DNA of 64,000 bases. Origin: Aldrovandia affinis (Eukaryota > Chordata > Actinopteri > Notacanthiformes > Halosauridae). Position numbers and translations under genes: made by a program. Shown piece after piece: positions 38,331 through 50,159 of this stretch. The stretch covers positions 2,158,501-2,222,500 of the forward strand of contig JAINUG010000011.1 in NCBI GenBank assembly GCA_029706075.1, read 5' to 3'. How positions within the stretch are numbered: position 1 is the stretch's first letter; each line of letters opens with the position of its first letter. The notes under the pieces were generated by a model, which ran no database searches, was not told where the DNA came from, and saw only the letters and a list, made by a program, of their open reading frames with translations.

Positions 38331-39522
38331 CAGCTTCTCCCAAGTGCCTCACTCTATATTAATCTTAGCGATTCTGCCAGCAGGCTGGAACCCACCTGGA
38401 GGTGTCATATTGCATATCAACACATCCCTTTTCTGCTGCGCGGAGCTTAAGCAGGTTAGAGCCAGCCAATCGTGCTCCGCTCCTGCCTCAGATGCCTCCA
38501 GGCTGGAAATGATTGTGTCAGAGGAGCCGGTGCTCGTTATGGATATAGGCCCGTAGGCCCGCGGTGGCCTCAGCCACACAACGGGCCTGATCCCTCACAC
38601 TGCAGACACAGCCTGTCTCTCACACAATCCCATATTTCCCATCAGGAGAAGCCCCCGATTCCCAAGAATGACAGGAGAGAATTCACACGCACAGGCCAAG
38701 GTGCAAAGCTGCACGCGACGGCCCCCTTTATGGATTAGTAGCCTGACGGCAGGCATTATTGTGATGAAAAGCAATAGGGAGTTTTACCAGAATACAAAAA
38801 ATAGTTTGCTGCACAACATCAAAGCTAGCATGGAAGGGAGGTCTTCTTGTTTGACTGATTTCTCGACAGTTATCCCGCCACCACTTTCTCTTTCCATAAT
38901 TCCCCCGATGACCAAGATGTTCTGCATCCCACTGTGTCCTGCATTGCGCGCCAACGAGCGCGCTTCACTCAAAGATGACGGATAGCGAGATTTCCGTGGC
39001 GCGAAACTCTCCAAAGGCATTTCATCATCAAGCACAAATTAATTTTTTAATGAAAGCTGAAACATCAATTAATTAGCGATCGCATGGCGGAGATCGCTGA
39101 TTGGGTTCTCATATATATTAACAGGGTTGATGCGTACAGAGCGTAGCCCAGCTCCATGCCTGCAACATGGAGGTGCATTGCACGGCTGAGGTCGCTTCCT
39201 TGGAGACATCAGCAGGAATGGTATTGCAGGTGGTCAGGCGGCTACTGTTTGTGTGTTTTTTGGCTCCTTGGTGGGCGGTGAAGTCATAAACCTGCGTTCA
39301 GGACATGCTGAGGGGGAGCAGGAACCCTCTGATGAAAGACCCCCTCCTTCGCTCCGTCCCGTGACAGACACATCCATCCACTGCTCCGGGCGGGAAAACG
39401 TCGGAACTCAGTCCTACTGAGCCACATCTGGGCAGAGCAGGCAAAAGAGGGGAGCGGGAAAACAACAGGGGCTTGGGGAATTTGGAGCTGAAACAGCTTC
39501 TGGAGAGCTGCGGTGGTACTTC

Positions 39523-39572
<50 letters not shown>

Positions 39573-40303
39573 CTGCACAGTCATGTGCATGTGTGTGTTT
39601 GGGGGGGGGTGCTCAGGGGGTTACACATAGACTATATGTGTGTGAGAGAGGAAAGAGAGAGAGAGAGACTTACAGAGATTTACACCATACAGGGTGCAGC
39701 AAGTTGCCCTGAATAGCCCCCTTGAAATGAGAATGCACAGCCATTGTAAGGAAAAAGGTCTGTAGGAGACTATCAAAAATAATATGGTTTCTGAGACCTT
39801 CGCTAAGCTAGTTTGTTGATGCCTGAGCTCTGCTAGTTTGTTGAGCTCTGTATTGGCTTCCAGCCACCTCAGATTACATTTCCAAATCCCTCTTAGAACC
39901 CGCTTCCCCTCCACCCAGCCCCCCCCAACCACCACCTGCGCCACCAGCGCGGGATCAGCCATGCGTGACAGAATTCTCCTCCATGAACAATGCAGCTTTG
40001 TTGTGACGCACGTTAAGTACCGAGGCAGAGCGGCGGTCTGCATTCACCAAAGGGGAAAAGTATGACATAAATACATAAATTGATGCACAACAAACAAACA
40101 GGCAGCCCTTTTTGCTTCTGGCACAGAGGGGGTTGGGGGTGGGGGCAGGGGGATATGGAGCAGCGGGCCTGCTGGTTTTCTGAAACATCGTGGCAGCAGA
40201 GAGCACCTGTGATCAGCGTCAGGAAGAGTAGTGTTGGGGTGGGGGGTGGGGGGAGAGTACGCAGGCAGCTTCTCGAACAGAAGTGCCCCATAGATCTGTA
40301 TAC
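38331..40303. other. No gene seen; CNE-like sequence and a (GT)n tract
   Basis: The GT tract at 39525-39568 is listed separately. At 39040-39105 is a TAATTA-rich segment: CACAAATTAATTTTTTAATG, ATCAATTAATTAGCGATCGC, then ATGGCGGAGATCGCTGATTG. It combines homeodomain-like, YY1-like and TGATTG words, as in vertebrate conserved enhancers. This remains a compositional impression. Confidence 0.4.
39525..39568. repeat. (GT)n microsatellite
   Basis: About 22 GT dinucleotides. Confidence 0.95.
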
Positions 40304-40398
40304 CTGGACGAAGAGGCTGTCAATGTCGTCACCGCCCTCTGCATTGATGGTCTCCACGAAAACCTGATTAAGCTCCGCCCCTTGGATCGAATCAAATT
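40304..40398 (-). other. Exon-like interval with acceptor and donor consensus
   Basis: On the minus strand a pyrimidine-rich run (TTTTGTCCCTTGCGTTTTTG) leads to GCCGCAG at 40399. A 95-base open interval follows, then CCAG|GTATAC at 40304/40303. Translated in the long open frame it reads FDSIQGAELNQVFVETINAE and GGDDIDSLFVQ, a well-balanced acidic sequence. The same minus-strand frame stays open for about 170 codons around it, but the flanks look non-coding (Pro/Cys/Leu-rich). I do not recognise the protein. It could be a real internal exon or chance. Confidence 0.25.
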
Positions 40399-41479
40399 CT
40401 GCGGCCAAAAACGCAAGGGACAAAAGCAATGGGGCTCTACAGCAGATAATGCGATAACCACGGTTGCGGTAGGCATGCTGTCGTGGCTTAAATGCACCAC
40501 TAAAGAGGACGCGCTATACAGAAAGCTCACCCCTTCCTGCTGTGATCGTCCAACATCTCCTCTCTTTGACTTTATCGTGCTCAGCCCCAGTGGGCCTCTG
40601 CCTTTTTGTATGCGTGGGGAATAGATGAGCAGAGAGACCGTCCCAGATCAATACTGACAAGATAGAAAGAGGCATGAATGCCTACATGAATGCGTGGATC
40701 AGGTAGCAGAAGGGATTACAGACTCGCCATCAACAGCTTTGGCAAACAACACAGACTGGCGGCAGGGTCTTTTTTCTGCGTAGCGCCCTTAACGCGGAAC
40801 AGATTTAGCAGAATAATAATTACACTGACGGACCAAAAGCTATGGCAACTGACACAGATTTTCCAAGGTATTGCTCTGGCACTTGAAATGGAGAGAAAGA
40901 GCCCGTGATTTATACCGTCATGCGCCTTTCACTTGACACGACACTTGTTAGCACACCCCATCCTCCCCTTTTCTCCCTGTCTTCCTTTCTCTCTCTCTCT
41001 CTCTCCCTTTCTCTATTTCTCTCTCTCAGCCTCCCTCTCTCACCTGCATACCTTATACTCTCCTTAATTTTCAAGTGCAGTCCTTTGATGCCAGATAGGC
41101 TTTCATTTCATCGGAGAACAGTGGGGGGGAGAATATGAGATGAATATGATAACATTTTGAGGTGCCCCGAGTGTTCTTCATTCAAGCCGCAGTCTACATC
41201 TATGCATGTGAATGTAATTCTCCCACCGGGGGACTTAGACCTGAATACCAATGCCTTGATTAACAGCCTCCATTGAGCTTCCCATTGAGTCAATACCTAG
41301 ATGTAATGCATCGTGCCAACCCAGCTTAGATGACATGTGCGCAATGGGAAGGCCTGGTGTGTTAACAGCCTGCAGATAATAGGGCTTCCAGTCACGTGAC
41401 CAGACTCTTTAAGATGATATGATAGGCTGATGGTCTAGAGGAGGTAGAGTCAATATAATCACTTATAGCTTTGCATGTA
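40399..41479. other. No gene seen
   Basis: Single-copy-looking sequence with a CT-rich stretch at 40980-41030. No exon or repeat family supported. Confidence 0.5.
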
Positions 41480-42300
41480 ATAATAATAATAATATGTATT
41501 TCTTGTATAGCACATTTCATAGAAAGAATTAGTGCACAAAGTGCTTTATGATAGGCATCATAGAAATACATTATTAAAGTAAAATAAAGCTAAATAAAGC
41601 TAAGAATAAAAGAAATAAATAAAAGTAAAAAAAGCTAAATAAAATAAATAAAAGAAATAAAAAAAAAATAGCAGTGAAAATGGAATAAAACACATAACAA
41701 TAGATTGATAAGATTCTAATTAAAATCCAGAGCAAACAGGTATGTTTTTAGGTGCCTATTAAAACTGTTCACAGAGGCAGCCTGTCTGATTTCCATTGGT
41801 AGTGTATTCTATAATTTAGGAGTCTAAAAACAGAAAGCAGCTTCTCCACTTTTAGTGCATTTGACTTTTGGCACATTAAGTAAACGGTCATTGGACAATC
41901 TCGACTCTGATGATGTACTCACTGGCATTCTAAAATGTATGAAGGGACTAAACCATCCAGAGCTTTCAAAACAAGTAAAATAATCTTAAAATTAATTATA
42001 AAATTGACAAGAAACCAGTGTAATGAAATACACGTATACACGTTCTGCTGCATTTTGAATAATTTGCAGCCGGTATTTTAGGTAACCCAGAAAATAGAGC
42101 TGTACAGTAATCAAGTCTACTGGCAATAAAAGCATGCGTCAACTTTTCTGCATCCGCGGGGTGAGTAAAGACCATAATCTCTGTCTTGCCCATAGTTTTC
42201 TATCAGAAGTACATCCGATTTAGGCATCAATAGGACCTTGGTCTTCAGGTGATACAGAGACATATAATTGGGCATCATCAGCTATGAAATTCAGGACCAT
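41480..42300. repeat. Decayed teleost dispersed repeat
   Basis: Begins with a TATTTCTTGTATAGCACATT word, then CACAAAGTGCTTTA and an A-rich stretch. Next come CACAGAGGCAGCCTGTCTGA, AAAGCAGCTTCTCC, ACCATCCAGAGCTTTCAAAA, TGCTGCATTTTGAATAATTT and CTACTGGCAATAAAAGCATG, in that order. This string of landmarks is familiar from abundant fish repeats often found near genes. Orientation and class are uncertain. Confidence 0.6.
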
Positions 42301-42532
42301 TCAATTCAATGCTAATGTAATGGACGAGCTGAGACAAAAACACAGGGAACCACAACTGTGATATAACTCGCTACTACTGCTAGCTTCGAATCGGACTCTT
42401 TGAATCAAAACACAGTGTGCATTGTGTGGGCGGGCAAAACAGGATGCAGCTTCTGCTGTAGTGACTAAGAAATGCATATTTTTTTTCTTACAGCATCTGA
42501 GTAAACAATTGTCCTCCAAAACCATTTGTTTG

Positions 42533-42990
42533 CGCTCCGCAGCCTCCAGAGTGGGGGCCTTGGGCCTGCGTCGGTGACTGGCGAGTTAGCTCCGCCCTGC
42601 CCGGGGGGGTGGCGCTGACCCAGCCGGCCAACACACCTGTTTCCCATCACGGCCGGGACATTCCGGGATTGCCCAGCCCCTTAGAAAGCATTTATCTTCC
42701 CGCGTGCGAGCGAGCAAGAGATCCAGTTGCTGTAAAAATAAACAGACTTGGAGCGCTCAGCTCCGCGCCACCATGCACCGGCCCCCGCACGCAGAGGGGA
42801 GCTCACAGAAAGAACGAAAAAAAACAACCCAGCCGCCTGCGTCCACGTTTTAATCTACATTCAAAATTCAGTGGGAATGTATTTGGGACACGGTGATCCA
42901 CCCCAACTTCCCCCGTGAGGTATACGCAAGCAGCAGAGACAGAGGCCTCCTGCCCCTCGCACCCTGCGGAGACTGCGGGGGGGAGGGAGA
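42533..42990. promoter_or_regulatory. CpG-rich block, possible regulatory island
   Basis: CpG is frequent (about 13 in 42561-42720 alone) against a CpG-poor background. The block includes CCGGGGGGGTGGCGCTGAC and CCCGCGTGCGAGCGAGC. No splice donor with an ATG-free leader was found on either strand, so this is offered only as a CpG-rich element. Confidence 0.35.
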
Positions 42991-45900
42991 GGGGGAGAGA
43001 AGGGCCGAGGAGCAGAGAGGGGCAGGGAGGTCCTGGGGGCTGTCAGCGTGGCGGACCGGGACAAGATCAATGGGAGTGAACGAGAGTGCAGGCTTCAGGA
43101 GATTTCATCAAGGCCAATAAATAACGTCCTGCAGAGACACCCATCGCCATGCAAAAAGAGCCCCTGATTAAAACTGTCTGCAGGGGGGCAGAGGGTGTTT
43201 GTGGGGGGGGGAGGGGGCGTGGTGCAAGGACAGCAGATTACACCTCTGTGTCAAAGCCTTCTTTCATCCCTTGCTTCCATTTATCTAACATTTATCTTTC
43301 AGCATTTTGTGTGAGGCTTGTTTTTTTAGGGGAAGGCCGAGCGAGTTGGGGGTTGGGGGTTTGGGGCGGGAGGGCGGTGAGGATTGAGCATCTCTGCTCA
43401 AATGGCACATTCTTTTCCTTCCTCAGCTTTGTGCTGAAGGGGTTTTTGAGGGACACCCCCCCTCTCCAATGTAATAAATTCCACAGGCACTGGGTCAAGA
43501 TTCTACTGCATATAGTGATGCCACAAAGTTAAATATGAACCAAAATGCCTCCCCCACCTCTACTACTGATACAGGGCCCCCACTGCCTCACTGCACTCCA
43601 CTCCACCTCACTCTGTGGCATCTTCAGCCAGGTGAACAGGATCCAGTTCAACGGTCATTTCACCTCATCTCCGAGGTGAAGGCAGGCACTCTAGTTAAAA
43701 CTATTTTCCATTTTTTTAGGCCTAAAAACTTTAAAAACAGGCCCTTGAGCTTACAAGTTCCTGTCCCCAAAAGGTCACGTGACGCTTCCACAAACATCAT
43801 ATTTTTATATCCTGTGCAGAGTTCAGGGGATGAGCTAGTTGCATGGTAAACCAGCTAACAATTACGGTCATGGAAGAGAATCCAAAAATGCAAGACGTGG
43901 GTCTGACCACAAGAGATGGCCAGCACAGCACACGCTTGTAACAGGACCATGAAAAGTCTCCATCTGCGGTAGGCCGAGCCACACGGAAGATCCAAGCTTT
44001 CAGAGAGACTCTCCGCTGGCTGGTGAGACAGAGGAGGTCAGAGAGGACGGTGGGCGGGCGGTGTGGGCCGCAGCTTGGGCCCTTATCTTTTCCTTTTTGC
44101 CCTTGTCCTCTGCTTCTGTCCACGCCGACGGGGTCTGCAGGTGAAGGGGAGCGATGGGGTAATGAGTGTGTCGCTGGAGGCCCTGCGCTGTACGCGAGGG
44201 TCACTGTGCTGTGAGCGGCAGTGACTGATAGAGTGAGAGAAAGAGGGAAAGAGGAAAGGGGCGGGGGGGAGAACTCCACACTAGCCACTTCCAAGGAAAA
44301 GCCACTAATAAGGTGGATTTCCATCCCGCTCTCCCAGGCCTGGAGCTGATCCTAACCAAAGCCTTTATTAAGTGCCTCATCAGAAACTCCTGTATGCTGC
44401 TTGGAGAGGTCATAAAACTGCCGTTTCAATACAGCTTTTTTCCACCGCCCCCTTCCCCCCACCCTTTTCTTTTTTCCTTGTCAAGTGCTCAATTGTGGGA
44501 GAGGCCTTTCCTGGCGAAAGCCAGTATTGCAAACACTGGCGGATGTAGCCACACCAGTTCCAGCCTAAACAAAGTCAAAACACTTGAGCGAAGAAATATG
44601 AGAGAGGAAAGCTTTTCTCAGTAGAGTGTGTGTGTGTGTGTTATTGTGTGTAAACACAAGCCTGAGGGTCTGTGTGCATGGCTGACCAAAAATATCATTT
44701 TAAGGACTGATGAAACAGCTGGAGGTAGCTTCAGCCAAGGCATCAATATAGACCGTTCACCTCGATGGCATTTCTTTTATGAGCATAGGAAATACGGCGA
44801 GTCGCCAAGTGAGATAGAGAAAGAGAAAGATGAAGAGAGAGAGAGTCTTTGAAGAGGATGGCAGATAGCAGAGTAGCAGTGAGAGCAGGGACCTGGGAAG
44901 GCGGCCAGCACACGTTGTTCCTCTCCACTCTGTCACCCTTCCTAGCCCCTCAGCTACACGCACATGACCTTTATCAGTAAACCCACATCTATATGCACGC
45001 GTTTCCCTCACATATCTGCACGGCGGCAATCAAGCATCCAAGGCTCTGTCTTGCTGAACTTGCTGCATGATGAGGTGACTTTTGCAATCTTATTTTTCTC
45101 CCTACTCTCTCCTTCTCCTACTGTGGGCCATGTATCAGCTCTGCCACAGACAAGCCTCGAGCCATGTCCTCACATGCCAAGACACCGTGACACACTGCCC
45201 AATGGCATGGTCATGAGGAAGCAATGAAATAAAGAAGCAATACACAGAACAACAAATGCTGGAGGAAAACATGAGAACATTACATCTCCTCTGATAAGGC
45301 CTCAGAGAAAGATATATGAAAGAAATAGTTATTAATTTAATGAATGTATGTCAGTTGTTTATTTAGTAATTCAGGAAGACATTCACTAAATTAAGTATAT
45401 GCTGCTCTGCGGGTGTGCTCTATGTGCAGACAGTATAAAGATTCAGAATATGACGTGTATGTTTGGAACCAGCTATTTTTCCCATCCCATGTGGCAAAAT
45501 AAAAAAGCCCAAAATCTGTCTTTTAAATGTCCATAAATAAAACATTCATTTTCCAGATAATAATGACATACACCGGCTCATGTATGCCAATTACACACTG
45601 CTTGTCCCAGTGAGAAATGTTTTTGTTAAGGAAATTCAGTTTAAATTCAGGCTTGGCTTGCAACTCTCAGTGAACAAAAATATGAATAACCAAAAATATA
45701 AAGAGAGAGATTTGCAACAAGCGTTTATTTCAGTATGAGGCACACAAAACTCAGTGGATTTGTACAACAGCTACTAGCCTTGCTATCGTACATTGTGAAT
45801 GTTTCTGGCTTGTATCAGGAAAATATCATTTTCAGCTCTAGACGTCTTGAATATTTACAATGGATTTATTGTCTAGCTCTGTTTTGTGAAGCTATTGTAT

Positions 45901-46984
45901 TGAGACCATCTTTGCTTTGAATACTAGTGAGGGAATGTATAACTTTCTGCTGGATGGCTCTCCCCTTGGATTATCCATATTGCCTTTTTTGAGCAGCGCG
46001 GAGTAGCAGAATAAACACATCACATATTGCTCAAGAGACTATTTGAGACCAATACACAGGCAGAAAGTCTGAATCGTTATTGTTGTAGCCTATATTGAAT
46101 GCTCCAAATTGAGATAACAAACAGTATAGTGGAAGTTACAAACTTACAAATGTATCCTTGGTAAAGAGGGCACATGGGGTTGCCCTTTGAGAAAATATAA
46201 TCCACGGCAACTGTTTGATTGGAGGTTACAAGCATTTATTAATTGAAGATTTAAGGCAATTCATTTATTTAATTTATCTGTCATTTAAAGCAACTTGACT
46301 TGGTGTGCAGCGAATTGTACTGAACAGCTGCCTTCAAATAAGAAGGCACAGCCAATGTAAGAAAGAAGAAGAGACATAATAATGTATTTTTCCCTTTCAC
46401 TCTATTATTATGTGTGTTGGTCTTATTAAATAGCAAGCGGGGGGTTGTTGAAGAGTGGAGTGAAAATATCTGCCTGGAATGTTTCAAAGCGCCAGGTGAC
46501 GCATCCAATCAGCATACGGAGTGCAGCGGAGCGTGGCGCCTCCGCTGCTCCCTCACCTTGCCGCGCACGCAGAGCAATTATCCGTTCTACATCCTCCTCT
46601 CCGAGCCCCGGGAATTAGACAGCGGGACTCTGAGTCATCACTTAGGGTAATAGACCTGTCCAGCAGAGCCCAAGCCTGTTCAGGGCCCAGCCGGAAAGAG
46701 CTGGAAAACAACACTGAGAGAGAGTGCACACCAAAGCAAATTATTATCATTAGCCCTGAGAGCACACTCCGTATATAAATGTAGAAAAGGATCATGATTC
46801 ATTTCATTTATTCATGGAACGTATTCCAAACATCCTCAGTGTACTTTTATGGCTGAAAAGATTGTCCTTAGTTGAAAATGGAATTCTCCTTGGGTTTTAG
46901 GGGCATTGTGAATCGGGACAGTAGCGCTGGGACATCCCTACCAGAACTAACCATGAGCGCAAGTCATAATAACTCTACCGTTGT
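42991..46984. other. No gene seen; G-rich and CpG-bearing patches
   Basis: G-rich runs lie at 42975-43030 and 43180-43215. A CpG-bearing patch lies at 46480-46575. Long open frames here (for example minus strand 43797-44324) are Ser/Pro/Leu-rich without domain character. Confidence 0.45.
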
Positions 46985-47084
46985 ATGCAGGAATGTATGC
47001 AGGGAAATGGTTTCACATCATGTGCATTCTAAGGCATAATAAGGCACATGATGTGAGGTCATGTTTGTGCATACATTCATGCAT
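46985..47084. repeat. 100-nt imperfect hairpin
   Basis: The arms ATGCAGGAATGTATGC...TTTCACATCATGTGC and GCACATGATGTGAGG...GCATACATTCATGCAT pair over about 41 positions with some ten mismatches. A perfect 12-bp stem (CACATCATGTGC) lies next to an 18-base loop. Size and shape suit a microRNA precursor, but an old MITE would look the same. Confidence 0.55.
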
Positions 47085-49854
47085 CTGTTAATTTCTCCCC
47101 GAAAACATATCTGCCCTGATCTCTCTCGCCAACACTCACAAAGCACCATGATTCCTGTAAATGATCAAAGGACTTCAATCATGTAACATGTAACAGGTCC
47201 TGGACTAATCCTGGATCATTTTTGGCTTAATTGCAGAGCATGAATCCTAATCTGAACCCAATGTATATACAGCATATTATTTCATTTATTTTCCATTATT
47301 TCTTATTTCTAACACTCACTGACTATATAGTTAATATATGTTTGTTTAGTGTAGACAGGTCATGCACATTATAATGCCTCACTGTAAACTGAACCATTGC
47401 AGCCATTGCAGAATGCAATCATGTTTTGGGACAAATATGTATATTATTTTGCATGGATATACTCTAACTATATTTCTAAATTAAAATGTAATTAATTGTA
47501 ATTTTTTTAAAACAATATGATGTCCTGGATGGATGTAGATATACATATGGCATCACCTCCTGATGTTCTACAGTCACTGCAGCTTCTGAATGAAGAATTT
47601 CAGATTGCATATTCTATCTACACCAGTATGCCTGACTGGTTTCTGCATAAATTCAACCACAACAGTAATTCTCTTTCTGTAGGTACAGCTCACACCAGAG
47701 GGAAATGCTCAGGGGCTTTGTGGTTAAAATGTCACCCTGATGCTAAATCAATCCACTGGCGAGTCACACCAAACATTTTTTTAAAAAGGTACCCACTCTG
47801 CTTGTCACTCCTCGTGTCAGAGATAGATTGGGGTAATGACCCAGAAAAAGACAGGTGGCCTGTTGTGTATAATGATATGTTGAGCTGTTTTTCATGTTGA
47901 AGTCAGATATGCTCTAACCGTACGCAACTGGCAAACAACATATGCCCACAAGTAAATGTGCACAAACAGATTAACATGCACACATACTATATGTGCACAC
48001 ATGGCCACATTTACCAACGAACACACGGGCACATGCACACCTGTGCATACACACACACAGCTATACACACACCCTCATTCACCCCCACAGACATGCATAT
48101 GAACACACCCCACACCTCCACAAAGCTTGTCACAGCTTGTAACACGACAGGGCTCACCCAGCACCGGACTCCAGTTCATTATACAAGAGTACCTACTGTA
48201 CGATATAGCAAACAAACAGGGCTGTGTATCACACCTCCGGAAGGATTTGTGCACAGACAAGCGCCGGATTGTGGCTGCTGGACTGCGGAAATCCGTTTCC
48301 ATGACAACTGTTTATTGAGGGCCACCGTCTTAGAACGATGGACACAGTCTCCGTGGCGATGATTCGCCTCATTGGGCAGTGACTACCTGGGAATCAGCGA
48401 TCAGGGCCTGCCTGCCAATGTGACTTTATCCCAGCTGGGTCCCCCCCGTCCCCTAATGCAGTAGACACCTGATATCCCAACATCAGTGTTAAGACAAATA
48501 ATGACTGGCTGTCTCACACCCACGGGCTGTCATTCACAAGGTTTTCTTCCTTTCGCAAACAGCTTCCAGCTTTCTCCCAGCATTGGGGAGAAAAAGAAAA
48601 CAGCAAAAAAAAAACCACCTCTGTGCTCTTTCACTGCCGACAAAATGCACTTAATTTTAGAGGCCTACAGAGGTAAAAACGATGTTCAAAGCTGGTGCCT
48701 GAAGAAAGAGAATACTCTGAGTTTGGCATCTTGCCAAGCTCTGCCTGTCTCTGCTTTATTATCACTCTGCCTGAATACAAAGGCCTGTGCCATCGCAGAT
48801 ATAGATATCAGGTGCACAACGGAGCAAGCGATGTTGAGAGGGTAGGAATTTCCTGGTGTCAAATCCCGCTGAACAGTGTCGTCTCCCAGAATTGCGGCAT
48901 TCATCCGAGTCATCTCTTTGCATACCCAATGCACACCTACAAATGTCTGTGTAACAAGTTACCGTATTGTTGCTACTTGTTTGGGAGGAATTTGTGTCAT
49001 TGTGGTTGTGAGTCTTACCAGAGCATAACCTAGTCATCAGGCCTTAAAGGGAAGTATGTAGCTTGAAATCCACCAGAAGTAGCCTACCAGGGTAAGTGTG
49101 CAAGCCGATGATTTTCACTCACAACAACATTCTGGGAGTGTAATGTATTCGCTGGGACAGGTGTTCTAGAATAGCGTGTGGAGGAAATAACCACTGATGG
49201 ACTCAGCATCGTCTGAATTACGCTGGTGCTGTAAAGGTCATCAGCGGCAGCCTGGTCAATTAAACAATGGAGGAAGATGTTTAAAGCTATGACTTTTCCA
49301 CAAAAGGCCTGACGCGCACGGCGGACCGGCTCCTGATAAGGACCCGATGAGACACGACTCTGCCGCCCACGGTCGCCGTCCCGCTTCAAACAAATGCCGT
49401 CCCTGTAAAACAAGCTGGCAGGTGAAATTAAACCTCAGAAAGCAATCAATGTAGTGCATAAAAGAGCTGTGACAGGACGATGATGCGGGCAGAAAGGGGG
49501 AGGAGCACTCAGGGAATATTGGACCCCCAGGAGCATTTCCATTCAGAGATGGGGGAAGAGTGGAAGGGTGGGGGTGTGGGGGTGGGGCATTAATGAAATG
49601 AATGAAGTGACTAAAGTGCTGCGATTAATCCCCTGTCCCCGACCCCCTACCCTGACACGTTCGCCTATATGTGAGTTCTGTAGCCAGCAATCAATCCACA
49701 GGTCAGTCAGTCTTGGGGACCTGGACCCCCTCACATCCTCATGCTCACATGTTATTAGATTAAACAAGAAAAAAGGTGGGGGTGGGGGGGGATTAAACTG
49801 TCAGAAAACACCAAACAGAACATTCAAGTAGGAGCACTAACATATGTATATACG

Positions 49855-49857
<3 letters not shown>
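47085..49857. other. No gene seen; candidate conserved stretch near 49.2 kb
   Basis: AT-rich to 48.0 kb, then CA-rich impure repeats at 47960-48110. At 49200-49390 a segment with TCAATTAAACAATGGAGG (SOX-like ACAATGG) is followed by CpG-rich sequence. No exon supported. Confidence 0.4.

Positions 49858-49899
<42 letters not shown>
49858..49899. repeat. (AT)n microsatellite
   Basis: About 21 AT dinucleotides, immediately left of the miniature Tc1-type element. Confidence 0.95.
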
Positions 49900-49901
<2 letters not shown>

Positions 49902-49967
49902 CTGAGTATAAAAAGTATTCACCCCCTGCAATGCCAAAAGGGGTGAATACTTTTTATGCCCACTGTA
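49900..49967. mobile_element. Miniature derivative of the 3-kb Tc1-like family
   Basis: ATAAAAAGTATTCACCCC (49908-49925) and GGGGTGAATACTTTTTAT (49940-49957) are perfect 18-bp inverted complements around a 14-base centre. The outer right end reads GCCCACTGTA. The arm sequence matches the terminal repeats of the Tc1-like element at 3028-4563 (AAGTATTCACC / GGTGAATACTTTTTAT). Only the termini remain, about 65 bp in all, with TA-rich DNA on both sides. Confidence 0.8.
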
Positions 49968-49985
49968 TATATACTGTATATATAT

Positions 49986-50159
49986 ATACAGGCTCTGATC
50001 AGGTCCCGTCCGATACCCAGGTCCCAAGTACCACACAGAATAAATGCATGTTTAGAAAAGTTATATACACATATATATATATAACTTTTCTAAACATGCA
50101 TTTATTCTGTGTGGTACTTGGGACCTGGGTATCGGACGGGACCTGATCAGAGCCTGTAT
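49986..50159. repeat. Perfect 82-bp inverted repeat (long hairpin)
   Basis: The arms 49986-50067 and 50078-50159 are exact reverse complements with no mismatch, around a 10-base loop (CACATATATA). Each arm contains GGCTCTGATCAGGTCCCGTC and TCGGACGGGACCTGATCAG respectively at its outer end. The arms are not simple repeat; they are mixed-composition sequence with CpG. Perfect identity implies a very recent event or an assembly artefact. The right flank continues directly into unrelated sequence, and the left flank is AT-repeat. Confidence 0.95.

Noticed and set aside
43797-44324. 175-codon minus-strand open frame
   Set aside because: Ser/Pro/Leu-rich translation of GC-rich DNA with no domain, no splice support and no familiar motif.
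47517-47900. 127-codon plus-strand frame
   Set aside because: Translation is not domain-like and starts directly after a T/A-rich run; no supporting splice or promoter signals.
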